From Gammaproteobacteria bacterium (GTDB taxonomy: Bacteria > Pseudomonadota > Gammaproteobacteria > Pseudomonadales > Azotimanducaceae): 52,482 nucleotides of DNA. This document shows, one piece after another, positions 44,601 to 52,426 of this stretch. Both the position numbers and the translations under genes were made by a program. The DNA lies in contig VYDB01000084.1 in NCBI GenBank assembly GCA_009843635.1, positions 1 to 52,482 of the forward strand, given 5' to 3'. Numbering within the stretch: the stretch's first letter is position 1; every line of letters starts with the position of its first letter. The notes beneath the pieces are model-generated. The model was not told the DNA's origin and did no database searches. It worked only from the letters and a program-made list of their open reading frames with translations.

Positions 44601-46823
44601 ATGGAAGGAATGCTGGCGCGGCTTGGCGTTGGGACTAACTTGGCATTGCGCTTGAGAGCCAATGGGTTCGTTGCGGTCGCCTTGGGCACTGTCCTTACGT
44701 TCGCCAATCCAGGGCCGCTAGCTCGGGAGGGCGGCATTGGGACTGACCCGGCGCCCTTTGCCGAGGCTGTTGACGACAACTGCATGGTTACGCATGCGTA
44801 CCGTGCCCAAGGCGAGGAAGTTCTCTGCGAGGGGGATTTTAGCGGAGCCATCCAGAGTTTTGCAGAGGCGATCCGCCAGCTTCCGGAAAGCCTGATCGTC
44901 TACTATGGGTTCAATATGACCGATCCCTTGCGCCAGCGCCATGCGCGGGCGATGCGCGCCAAGGTGGATGCTCTCGCCACCCATGCGCCCAAGGATGGTG
45001 CGACGGCCTACTTGATGCGCGGTGCGCTCGGGTTGTGGAGCGGAGACTTCCAAGGCGCCGTTCAGGACTTTGACGAAGCGATCCGCCTTAATCCAGAACG
45101 AGCAGCCCCGTATCATCTGCGTGGCGCTGCCTGGTTCGGCGCAGGCAACTGGCAAAGGGCCATTCGCGACTACGATGAGGCCATTCGCCGTGACCCCGAA
45201 GACGCAATCGCCCACTACAGCCGCGGCATGGCGCGATTCTGGGAGTGGGACCACCAGGGGGGCATCGAGGACTATGGCGTGGCCCTTGACCTGAATCCGA
45301 ATAACCCGGTAATTTTCCAACTGCGCGGGTTTGCCTCAGGTGTGGTGAAGGATCACGAGCAAGCCATAAAGGACTACGGGGAGGTCATCCGCCACCTTCC
45401 CGAAGAGTCTTCCGGGTACTACGATCGGGCAGGCGCGTGGCTGATGACGGGAAACGCCAATGAAGCGATCCGGGACTTGGACGCGGCTGTGCGCCTCGAC
45501 CCGGAGGCAGCGCTCAACTACTACCAGCGGGGAGTCGCTTGGCATCAGGAGAAGGACTTTGCAAAGGCGATGCAAGACTTCGACCAAGCTCTTCGGCTGA
45601 ATCCCGAGGATCCCCACGCCTACTACTCGCGCGGAATGGTTTGGCACGATCAGAACGACTTCGAGCGAGCCGTTGCTGACTTCGGCGAAGCGATTGCGCG
45701 CAGGCCTGAGGATGCGTACCTGTATCACGCACGGGCGAGGGCTTGGCTCCGAAAAGACGAGTTCGATCGAGCTGTTCAGGATTTCGATCAGGTCATTCGC
45801 CTTGATCCACAAGACGCCAACGTAGCGTTGGCGTATCTGGAGCGTGGTCGTGCCACCTGGCTCAAGGGGGATCACGCTCAAGCCATTGAGGATTACGGCA
45901 ACGCCATCCGTCTCGACCCGAAAGCTGCCGAAGCCCACCACGTCCGAGCCTTCCTTTACTCGCAACAGGCGGACTACGACCGCGCAATCAGCGAGTACAG
46001 CAAGGCCATCGAAATAGAGCCTGCCGATGCAGTAGCGTACTCCGGCCGTGGCGGCATGTGGCAGCGTAAGGGCGATCTCAAGTTGGCGATCCGGGATTAC
46101 GGCGAAGCGATCCGCCTGCAGCCGGATGAGGCTGCCCATTACGTTTCAAGAGGCTTGGCATCGCTTGGAATCAAGAACTACCAGTCTGCTGTCGGTGACC
46201 TTGACCAAGCCCTCCTTATCAAGCCTGGAGATGCGGCGGCTCACCTCATCCGCGGCCTGGCTTTGGACAGAATGGGGATTCAAGACCGAGCAACGGCGGA
46301 CTTTGACCGTGCAGTGCAACTCGCCGACGATGACGTCACGGCCCTCCGGCAGATGGCGTGGCGCTTGTCAGCCGGCCCTTGTGGCGTGCGGGATGGCCGA
46401 AGCGCGATCAAGTTGATCGACAAGGCACTGACGCTGGACAGCGATCCCTTCCTTCACGAACTGCGGGCGCTTGCCTTGATCGAAGCCGGCGAGTTTGAAA
46501 AGGCGATTGAAGCGTACGAAGCAGCGTTGGCGACAAGCGAACCGCCCAGTGGATCATCCCTTGCGCCCGAGGGAGCCCGTCAGACGTTGGGTCAGAACTT
46601 GCAGCGTGCCTTGATTCGGAATGGATATGCCATTGAGGCGGTTAGTGGGGTGTTCGATCCAGTGACGCGACAAGCGCTGATTGCTTGTGTTCTCTCCGGG
46701 TGTCGTCCCCGGCTGGGCATTGCCGCTTGCGCAGCGGAAAGTGTCCCGCCACCGAGCCGCAATCTCCAAGCAGCGTTGCGGAGCCTCGGCCCCCCTGAAG
46801 TTGCCATTGAAGACGAAAGCTAA
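44601..46823 (+). CDS. Large TPR-repeat protein with peptidoglycan-binding-like end
   Basis: A 740-residue protein. A hydrophobic N-terminal segment (NGFVAVALGTVLTFANPGPLA) suggests export or anchoring. About 15 tetratricopeptide repeats of 34 residues follow, with consensus like AVQDFDEAIRLNPE and AYYSRGMVWHDQNDF. The last 100 residues contain NLQRALIRNGYAIEAVSGVF followed by DPVTRQALIA, which resembles a PG_binding_1 domain, then Cys-containing GCRP and IAACA. I start at ATG 44601; the open frame upstream overlaps the small pseudogene and looks non-coding. Likely a periplasmic scaffold; partner unknown. Confidence 0.75.
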   Translation: MEGMLARLGVGTNLALRLRANGFVAVALGTVLTFANPGPLAREGGIGTDPAPFAEAVDDNCMVTHAYRAQGEEVLCEGDFSGAIQSFAEAIRQLPESLIVYYGFNMTDPLRQRHARAMRAKVDALATHAPKDGATAYLMRGALGLWSGDFQGAVQDFDEAIRLNPERAAPYHLRGAAWFGAGNWQRAIRDYDEAIRRDPEDAIAHYSRGMARFWEWDHQGGIEDYGVALDLNPNNPVIFQLRGFASGVVKDHEQAIKDYGEVIRHLPEESSGYYDRAGAWLMTGNANEAIRDLDAAVRLDPEAALNYYQRGVAWHQEKDFAKAMQDFDQALRLNPEDPHAYYSRGMVWHDQNDFERAVADFGEAIARRPEDAYLYHARARAWLRKDEFDRAVQDFDQVIRLDPQDANVALAYLERGRATWLKGDHAQAIEDYGNAIRLDPKAAEAHHVRAFLYSQQADYDRAISEYSKAIEIEPADAVAYSGRGGMWQRKGDLKLAIRDYGEAIRLQPDEAAHYVSRGLASLGIKNYQSAVGDLDQALLIKPGDAAAHLIRGLALDRMGIQDRATADFDRAVQLADDDVTALRQMAWRLSAGPCGVRDGRSAIKLIDKALTLDSDPFLHELRALALIEAGEFEKAIEAYEAALATSEPPSGSSLAPEGARQTLGQNLQRALIRNGYAIEAVSGVFDPVTRQALIACVLSGCRPRLGIAACAAESVPPPSRNLQAALRSLGPPEVAIEDES

Positions 46824-46958
46824 ATCCGGGCCTGAATTTTGTTGCAACTGCGATGATGCTCTGCTGAAACACGTACCGAACTCCGTGTCCTAGCTTCACC
46901 ACTCTCGGCGGACCGTGAACTTGAAGCTACAGGGCAAAGCGGGGAAACTGAGCGCCCC

Positions 46959-47046
46959 GGAGGGGTGGCTGAGCGGTCGAAAGCGCTGGTCTTGAAAACC
47001 AGAGAGGTGAGAGTCTCCCAGGGTTCGAATCCCTGCCCCTCCGCCA
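46959..47046 (+). tRNA. tRNA-Ser (anticodon TGA)
   Basis: An 88-nt class II tRNA. The acceptor stem GGAGGGG pairs with CCCCTCC, the discriminator is G, and CCA is encoded. The anticodon stem CTGGT/ACCAG encloses CTTGAAA, with anticodon TGA at 46993-46995. A long variable arm (GAGGTGAGAGTCTC-like) and GGTTCGAATCC T-arm follow. It reads UCA codons; it is not tRNA-Sec, which would have anticodon TCA and an 8-bp acceptor stem. Confidence 0.97.
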
Positions 47047-47087
47047 AACGCTCACTTCGGGTTGGGGCCAAAAGACGCTGCGGTGTC

Positions 47088-47116
47088 TTGATTCGGGATG
47101 CCAAAGCGCATATCTT
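47088..47116 (+). promoter_or_regulatory. Candidate promoter of vapBC
   Basis: TTGATT (47088-47093) and TATCTT (47111-47116) are exactly 17 bp apart, 36 bp upstream of the vapB start. Downstream, ATGTTCCGAAC (47136-47146) and ATGTCCGAAC (47152-47161) form an imperfect direct repeat that could be an operator for VapB autoregulation. Confidence 0.45.
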
Positions 47117-47151
47117 ACTTCTGACTTACTTGAGCATGTTCCGAACGCAGA

Positions 47152-47427
47152 ATGTCCGAACCCCAATTTCTGACCACCACAGTATCCACCAAGGGTCAAG
47201 TCATTCTTCCCAAGGCGATCCGCACCCTGTTGGGCTGGCGGGCGGGAACCCGTGTGGTCGTTGAAAACACGCGCGACGGCGTGCTCCTGAAACCCTTGCC
47301 AGTGTTTGACGAAACCCGCCCAGAGCAGGTTTTCGGCAGCCTTGGCTATCGCGGCGCCCCCCGATCGGTTGAGGACATGGACGCGGCAGTTCTCGCCGAA
47401 GCCAAACGTCGCCATGCGGGCAATTGA
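47152..47427 (+). CDS. vapB: AbrB/MazE-type antitoxin VapB
   Basis: A 91-residue antitoxin with the swapped-hairpin AbrB DNA-binding domain: TTVSTKGQVILPKAIRTLLG followed by GWRAGTRVVVENTRDGVLLK. The C-terminal half (RPEQVFGSLGYRG onwards) is the likely toxin-binding part. It overlaps the vapC start by 14 bp. VapB-VapC complexes usually repress their own promoter. Confidence 0.88.
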   Translation: MSEPQFLTTTVSTKGQVILPKAIRTLLGWRAGTRVVVENTRDGVLLKPLPVFDETRPEQVFGSLGYRGAPRSVEDMDAAVLAEAKRRHAGN

Positions 47428-47800
47428 CACCAATGTCGTTGTCCGCTACCTGACCGACGACGAACCCTCCCAGTCGGCTCGCGCCAGGGCCGCGATAGAT
47501 GCCGGCGACATTTTCGTGAGTACAACGGTGTTGCTGGAAAGCGAGTGGATTCTGCGTAGCGCATACGGATTTTCCAGCCAGCAGGTCGCAGCGGGGTTGC
47601 GCGGGTTGGCTGGGTTGCCGACGGTGACGGTGGAAAGCCCCGCATTGCTGGCCGCTGCCTTGGAACGGGTGGAGAACGGCATCGACTTCGCCGATGCGCT
47701 GCATCTAGGTTCAGCGGCTCGCTGCGAGGCGCTGTTGACCTTTGACCGGCGGTTCATCGAAGCGGCCGGGGATGGACCAGTTCCGGTGAAGGAACCCTGA
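47414..47800 (+). CDS. vapC: PIN-domain ribonuclease toxin VapC
   Basis: A 128-residue PIN-domain endoribonuclease. It begins MRAIDTNVVVRYLTDDEPSQ with the first catalytic Asp. The middle acidic residue is in VLLESEWILRSAYG, the third in GIDFADALHLGSA, and the fourth in LLTFDRRF. All four acidic positions are intact, so it should be active. The ATG is 14 bp inside vapB. It stands right after the tRNA-Ser gene, a frequent landing zone for mobile modules. Its target (often tRNA) is unknown. Confidence 0.9.
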   Translation: MRAIDTNVVVRYLTDDEPSQSARARAAIDAGDIFVSTTVLLESEWILRSAYGFSSQQVAAGLRGLAGLPTVTVESPALLAAALERVENGIDFADALHLGSAARCEALLTFDRRFIEAAGDGPVPVKEP

Positions 47801-47886
47801 TGCCGACACTGGATGCGTGCAACGCCTAGGTTCAATGCTGGGCTAGGATGCCGCAACTACGGACAACCGCCATCCAAGGCTCGCGA

Positions 47887-48213
47887 TCAATAGCAAGCGA
47901 TGTCTCCCTCGACCACCTGAACGATCCGCTTGCCGCCGCCCGTTGACTCGAACATGTCCATCAGTGCGCGCGGCATCGCCTCGAAACCGCTGACGACATC
48001 AACTGGCGCCTTCAGTTTGCCTTCGGTCAGCCAAGCGGCCATGGCCGCTTCCGCCGCATCGAATTCGGCGCTGTGGTTGTAAACGAAGAAGCCGCGCATG
48101 TCGGCGTTGGCTCGGCGCAGGTTCGTGTAGTTTCTGGGGCCGAAGGGCGTCTGGCGTTGGTATCCCGAAATGGAACCGCACAGCACGACCCGAGCGTCCG
48201 GAGCGAGATGGCC
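47887..48213 (-). pseudogene. C-terminal fragment of a zinc-free MDR NADP-dependent oxidoreductase
   Basis: The last 109 or so codons of a medium-chain reductase of the prostaglandin/alkenal reductase-like type: LAPDARVVLCGSISGYQ, FGPRNYTNLRRANADMRGFF, then WLTEGKLKAPVDVVSGFEAM and GKRIVQVVEG. The N-terminal 200-plus residues, including the cofactor fold start, are missing: at about 48213 the homology stops where another broken gene begins. No start codon or ribosome site fits here, so it is a remnant. Confidence 0.75.
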
Positions 48214-48445
48214 TAGTGAGAATTTGCGTGACAATTTCTGGTTTGTCATGGATCCCAGCGAATGCTCGATATCGGCAAAATGCGATTTGCTGGATGAATC
48301 ACACTTCTTGTGGGGGTCTGATTACCCGCACATCGACTCCCACCTTAACGCTCCAGATGAAGTTAAGGCGGTACTTCAGTCGGTTGAGCCTGATCGGAGA
48401 GATAGAATTCTGGGGGGTAATGCGCAAGCGCTCTTTGGGTTCTGA
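48214..48445 (+). pseudogene. C-terminal fragment of an amidohydrolase-family gene
   Basis: The final 76 codons of an amidohydrolase_2-type enzyme: ENLRDNFWFVMDP, then HFLWGSDYPHIDSHLNAPDE with the metal-site Asp of the SDYPH motif, and the usual end RILGGNAQALFGF. Everything upstream is missing and replaced by the oppositely oriented reductase remnant. The stop is intact at 48443-48445. The abutting of two decapitated genes shows a past deletion or inversion. Confidence 0.75.
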
Positions 48446-48876
48446 TCAGGTGCATTGCAAAGCGGAGGCGCGCGTGGAGTTATCGAGGTTGCCGGTAATG
48501 TCCCCGCCAGCGTAGCCGTGGTCCAATCGAGCGGTATGGAACCTGTGGCCTTTGAATATCTCGAGCCCGGGAACTGCTTGAAATGTTCTCAATGCTTGAA
48601 TCATCTACATGAAATGCGTAAATTTATATGAATGATATCTATTGCGCATTTATTTAAGTTATAGTATATGCAAAATATCGAACATCGCCTGACTACTGAA
48701 CATGCGAATGCATCAATATTCGGTTTAACACGAAGCAAATATAGTGCTAGGAATATGCGGATAGTCAGACCTCCATAAGAAGTGTGATTCGCTCAGCAAA
48801 TCGCATTGCGCGGATATCGAGCGTTCAGTGGGATTCATTTGTCAGGGTCAGCAAGACCAACAACAACGAGGATGCC
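48446..48876. other. 431-bp gap without a gene, AT-rich in the middle
   Basis: No coding pattern is visible. From about 48590 to 48780 the sequence is far richer in A and T than the rest of the window. It contains an inverted pair AAATGCG (48612-48618) / CGCATTT (48645-48651), and TTGCGC (48642-48647) with TATATG (48665-48670), 17 bp apart, a weak promoter candidate for the acyl-CoA ligase with a leader of about 200 nt. It may be the trace of an insertion. Confidence 0.5.
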
Positions 48877-50424
48877 ATGTATCCGGGAAAATACGCAGTT
48901 GCCCATCCAGATCGTCCTGCCGTCATCATGGCCGGGTCAGCGGAAGTCATCACCTACCGGGAATTCGAGGCAGGCGCCAATCGGCTCGCGCACTTCCTGC
49001 GCGACCGGGGTCTCAAGCGGCTGGACCACTATTCCATTTTCATGGAAAACAATGCGCCGTACCTGGTGACGTGTGCCGCGGGGGAGCGCACGGGCCTGTA
49101 TTACACCTGCATCAATTCCTATCTGAAGGCCGATGAACTCGCGTACATTTTGAACAACAGCGAATCGCGTGTGCTGATCACCTCTGCTGCCAAGCTCGAA
49201 GTCGCCCGCGAGGCGCTGAAGCTGACGCCGGACATCGAGTGTGTGCTGGTGGTTGGCGGTGCCGGCGATGGCGAGCTCGAACAGAACTACGAGAAAGCGG
49301 TAGCGAACTTTCCGAATGAGCCGGTGGCCGACGAGCAACTCGGCGCGGCAATGCTCTATTCATCCGGCACAACGGGCCGCCCCAAAGGTATTCTGCGTCC
49401 GCTGCCCAAATGTTTGCCGGTGGAGCAACTGCCGCTGTTCGAGTTTCTTATGGAGCAATGGCGGTATCGGGACGACATGGTTTATCTATCACCGGCGCCC
49501 CTTTACCACGCCGCACCGCAGGGGGCCACTGGGTTGACCATCCGCAAGGGTGGCACGGTGGTCATCATGGAACGGTTCGACCCCGAAGTTTTCCTCGACC
49601 TGGTCGGCAAATATCGGGTGACCCACAGCCAGCTTGTGCCCACCATGTTCAGCCGCATGTTGAAGCTCCCGGAAGAAGTCAGGGCCAGCAAAGATTTGAG
49701 CTCCCTGGAACTCGCAGTGCACGCGGCGGCGCCGTGCCCGGTGGCCGTAAAGGAGCAGATGATCGAATGGTGGGGCCCCATCATCGTCGAGTATTACGGG
49801 TCAACAGAGGGTCTGGGATTAGCCATTTGTGATTCGCAGGAATGGCTGGCGCACAGGGGTACGGTGGGCAAGGTGATTCTGGGTGAGCTGCATGTTCTGG
49901 ACGAGGAAGGCCACCCATGCCCGCCAGGGGAGCCCGGTGAGCTCTGGTTCGAGGCCGCCACGGAATTCAGCTATTTCAACGACGAAGAGAAAACCCGCGA
50001 AGCCACGTCCACTGACGGGCGGTTGACCACTGTGGGCGATGTGGGATATGTAAAAGACGGTTATCTGTATTTAACAGACCGCGCCACGTTCATGATCATC
50101 TCGGGCGGCGTGAACATCTATCCTCAAGAAACCGAAAATCTGCTCATCACGCATCCGAAAGTCATGGATGCGGCGGTGTTCGGTGTGCCCAATGAAGACT
50201 TGGGTGAAGAGGTCAAGGCGGTTGTGCAGCTTGTCGACGACATTGCTGGGGACGACGACACGGCGGCGGAACTCCTGGCTTTCTGTTCCGAGAATCTGGC
50301 CCGCCAAAAATGTCCCCGCTCGATTGACTTCGAGGCGGAGTTACCGCGTCTGCCGACAGGCAAGCTCTACAAACGCTTGCTGAAAGACCGCTATTGGGCC
50401 GAACACGAGAACCGCATCCTATAG
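48877..50424 (+). CDS. Acyl-CoA ligase (AMP-binding, ANL superfamily)
   Basis: A 515-residue ATP-dependent carboxylate:CoA ligase. The P-loop-like A3 motif is MLYSSGTTGRPKGILRP; A5 is EYYGSTEGLG; A7/A8 read GDVGYVKDGYLYLTDRATFM and ISGGVNIYPQETEN; the catalytic Lys is in LPTGKLYKRLL near the C-terminus. All steps appear intact. I start at ATG 48877 (MYPGKYA), with GAGG about 8 nt upstream; the frame is open to 48784, but in AT-rich DNA. Substrate (fatty, aromatic or steroid acid) unknown. Followed by CoA-transferase remnants and an enoyl-CoA hydratase, so a CoA-dependent degradation cluster is likely. Confidence 0.92.
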   Translation: MYPGKYAVAHPDRPAVIMAGSAEVITYREFEAGANRLAHFLRDRGLKRLDHYSIFMENNAPYLVTCAAGERTGLYYTCINSYLKADELAYILNNSESRVLITSAAKLEVAREALKLTPDIECVLVVGGAGDGELEQNYEKAVANFPNEPVADEQLGAAMLYSSGTTGRPKGILRPLPKCLPVEQLPLFEFLMEQWRYRDDMVYLSPAPLYHAAPQGATGLTIRKGGTVVIMERFDPEVFLDLVGKYRVTHSQLVPTMFSRMLKLPEEVRASKDLSSLELAVHAAAPCPVAVKEQMIEWWGPIIVEYYGSTEGLGLAICDSQEWLAHRGTVGKVILGELHVLDEEGHPCPPGEPGELWFEAATEFSYFNDEEKTREATSTDGRLTTVGDVGYVKDGYLYLTDRATFMIISGGVNIYPQETENLLITHPKVMDAAVFGVPNEDLGEEVKAVVQLVDDIAGDDDTAAELLAFCSENLARQKCPRSIDFEAELPRLPTGKLYKRLLKDRYWAEHENRIL

Positions 50425-50451
50425 AAACGCGAGAGGGCCGCGTTTTGTCCA

Positions 50452-50948
50452 GTTGATGTCTCTGCGCAGGCGGCCATGACGTGGACAATGATGCAGGCAA
50501 TGACAGCGGCAGCAATTCAGGGTTTTGACTACCAGCGGGATGGCTCGCTCGCACAGCTTGGGCCTCGAAAGATACCGACCGTCCATCCAGCGAAAGGTGG
50601 TTATGTGACCGGGTCGTGATGTGGAATCAACTCGAGAAAATGGTCCCATGGATGAAAGAGGCAGGTGCCATTGATGATGAGTGGCTCGCGAGAGAAGACT
50701 GGGAAGACAATGCGCCCAGTGGTCCCTGGCATGCGTACACCGATACGATTGCACCGCGACTTCTTATAGCGACGTTACTTGCCGCTATTGATCGTCACAG
50801 GAGAACAGGTGAGGGTCAGTACATTGACCTCAGCCAGATGGAGGCGGCGATTCACTTCGGTGAACACAGTTTTGAATGACTGACTGAGTCGTTCGGACTC
50901 AGCACTGAGCAGGTTGCTGATCTTATGGCGAACCAGGTGATCGAGTAG
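50452..50948 (+). pseudogene. Degenerate CoA-transferase (CaiB/BaiF family III)
   Basis: Three pieces of one family in two or more frames. 50452-50619: VDVSAQAAMTWTMMQAMTAA and following, up to KIPTVHPAKGGYVTGS and a TGA. 50616-50879, shifted frame: MWNQLEKMVPWMKEAGAIDD, then a join to GPWHAYTDTIAPRLLIATLL and RTGEGQYIDLSQMEAAIHF, then a stop. 50883-50948: TESFGLSTEQVADLMANQVIE, the usual C-terminal end. The first half of the gene is missing, a frameshift lies near 50612, and much of the second domain is deleted. No active enzyme can be made. Confidence 0.75.
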
Positions 50949-51032
50949 TGGATGCAGAGTACATTTCAGTAACGCATGATATGAGATGCGCGAAGAATAA
51001 TGTAAACCCAGACAAAAATATTGGAGGTGCGT

Positions 51033-51845
51033 GTGGCAAGCTACAATACAATTGAATGCGAAGTGACAGGCAGGATTGCAGCGGTGACACTAAATCGCCC
51101 TGATAAACTGAATGCCATTTCATTTAAGATGCAGAATGAGTTAGTTGCTACGCTTGAAGAGGTCGCAGCAGATCCAAATGTACGTGTTGCCATTATTCAA
51201 GGCGCAGGCAAGGCATTTTCTGCAGGTTTCGACATCACAGTGGGTAGCACCGCTGGTGGAGGTGGAGGCGTTCCTAAAGATCGCGCAAATATAGAAAAGT
51301 TGATGCTTAACTGGTTACGGATTTGGGATCTGCCAATCCCGGTCATTGGCAAGGTGCGCGGTTATTGCCTTGCGGGCGGGGCGCAACTGGCAGCAATTTG
51401 TGATATTACATTTGCCGCGAATGAGGCCAAAATAGGTACGCCAAAATTACCGTTGGGCGCTGGTTTTGCTGGTACTATTTGGACTTGGTTTGTGGGGCCT
51501 AAAAAAGCTAAAGAAATGTTTTTCCCCACAGGTGAAATCATCTCCGGTGCCGAAGCCACAGAATGGGGCTTGTTTAATCGTGCCGTGCCAGATGCAGAAC
51601 TCGATGAAGCGGTATCCGCCTATGCTGCCAAGGTTGCGAAAACCCCCAAAGATATACTTGAGTTGCACAAAAAATCCTTTAACCGAATGCAGGAGATTCA
51701 GGGTTTTAGGGAAGCATTGCTACAAGGTGTAGAAATTGATGCGATCGCACATGCAAGCCCCGCAGTAAGATTGTTGAACAACCACATCAAAGAAAACGGC
51801 CTGCAGGAAACACTTGAAGCTTTCAATCGGGGGGAGGTGCCCTAG
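51033..51845 (+). CDS. Enoyl-CoA hydratase/isomerase family protein
   Basis: A 270-residue crotonase-fold enzyme. ITLNRPDKLNAIS-like text (VTLNRPDKLNAISFKMQ) opens the fold; the oxyanion-hole stretches are GAGKAFSAGFDI and VRGYCLAGGAQLAAICDI, followed by KIGTPKLPLGAGFAG. In the second active-site region the usual Glu is not obvious (PKLPLGAGFA), so hydratase activity is uncertain. GTG start with GGAGG 5 nt upstream (51023-51027). The gene is much more AT-rich than the others, which suggests a different origin. Confidence 0.87.
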   Translation: MASYNTIECEVTGRIAAVTLNRPDKLNAISFKMQNELVATLEEVAADPNVRVAIIQGAGKAFSAGFDITVGSTAGGGGGVPKDRANIEKLMLNWLRIWDLPIPVIGKVRGYCLAGGAQLAAICDITFAANEAKIGTPKLPLGAGFAGTIWTWFVGPKKAKEMFFPTGEIISGAEATEWGLFNRAVPDAELDEAVSAYAAKVAKTPKDILELHKKSFNRMQEIQGFREALLQGVEIDAIAHASPAVRLLNNHIKENGLQETLEAFNRGEVP

Positions 51846-51931
51846 CAGTAGCAATGTGCTTATATGTAGTAGTTCCGATCTGATCTGATGCGCAGCTTGA
51901 ACCGCTTATCCGCGCCGCCTTGTTGCGTCCG

Positions 51932-52378
51932 TTAGCGAAACTGCTCGGGGACCGCGGCTGCATCGACGATTTCGATCCACACGCCGGACGTGTCGTCCGG
52001 ACTGAGAAAGCCGACACGGAGCTTGGTCCCGTCACCTTGGTCCATTTCCGCTTCATCGAAGTCGTAACCCTTGCCCCTGATGTTGGCGACGTCGGCATCG
52101 TAATCATCGGAAAACATGCACAGGTGAAACAGGCCTTCGCCCCGTTTCTCTATTTGATCTAAGATGCGCTTCGCGCTCTGTCCAGGCGGCGGGTCCGCCG
52201 CCTCCATGAACTCGAGCGGGGTGGCGCCAGTAGGCGCAAAGCCCATCTTCACTCCATGCGACTCGTGATTGACGATACCCATTTTGTCTAGCTCGAGACC
52301 CAACATGTCTTTATATGCGGCCGCGGTTTTTGCGGCGTCACGGCTGATGATGCCTATGTGATGCAATGTCATTGCCAT
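51932..52378 (-). CDS. VOC-family (glyoxalase/epimerase-like) protein
   Basis: A 148-residue metal-binding vicinal-oxygen-chelate protein with two beta-alpha-beta-beta-beta units: MTLHHIGIISRDAAKTAAAY, then GEGLFHLCMFSDDYDADVAN and VWIEIVDAA. The likely metal ligands are the His of HHIGI, the His of LFHLC and the Glu of WIEIV, as in methylmalonyl-CoA epimerase. Ligand spacing fits that branch, but the substrate is open. GGAGAAG precedes the ATG. Confidence 0.85.
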   Translation of the reverse strand: MAMTLHHIGIISRDAAKTAAAYKDMLGLELDKMGIVNHESHGVKMGFAPTGATPLEFMEAADPPPGQSAKRILDQIEKRGEGLFHLCMFSDDYDADVANIRGKGYDFDEAEMDQGDGTKLRVGFLSPDDTSGVWIEIVDAAAVPEQFR

Positions 52379-52403
52379 GGTACTTCTCCAGTCTGTTTTG
52401 ATT

Positions 52404-52426
52404 TTCTACCTATTACCTTCTACCTA
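52404..52426. repeat. 9-bp direct repeat upstream of the VOC gene
   Basis: TTCTACCTA occurs at 52404-52412 and again at 52418-52426, a 14-bp period, in the AT-rich leader of the VOC gene. It could be a regulator site or chance. Confidence 0.35.

Noticed and set aside
46959-47046. tRNA with anticodon TGA as a possible selenocysteine tRNA
   Set aside because: Anticodon 5'-TGA-3' reads UCA (serine). tRNA-Sec has anticodon TCA and a longer acceptor stem, so it does not support Sec decoding of the UGA at 17269.
48784-48876. Longer acyl-CoA ligase starting at 48784
   Set aside because: The extra 31 residues come from AT-rich non-coding-like DNA; ATG 48877 has a ribosome site and the normal family start.
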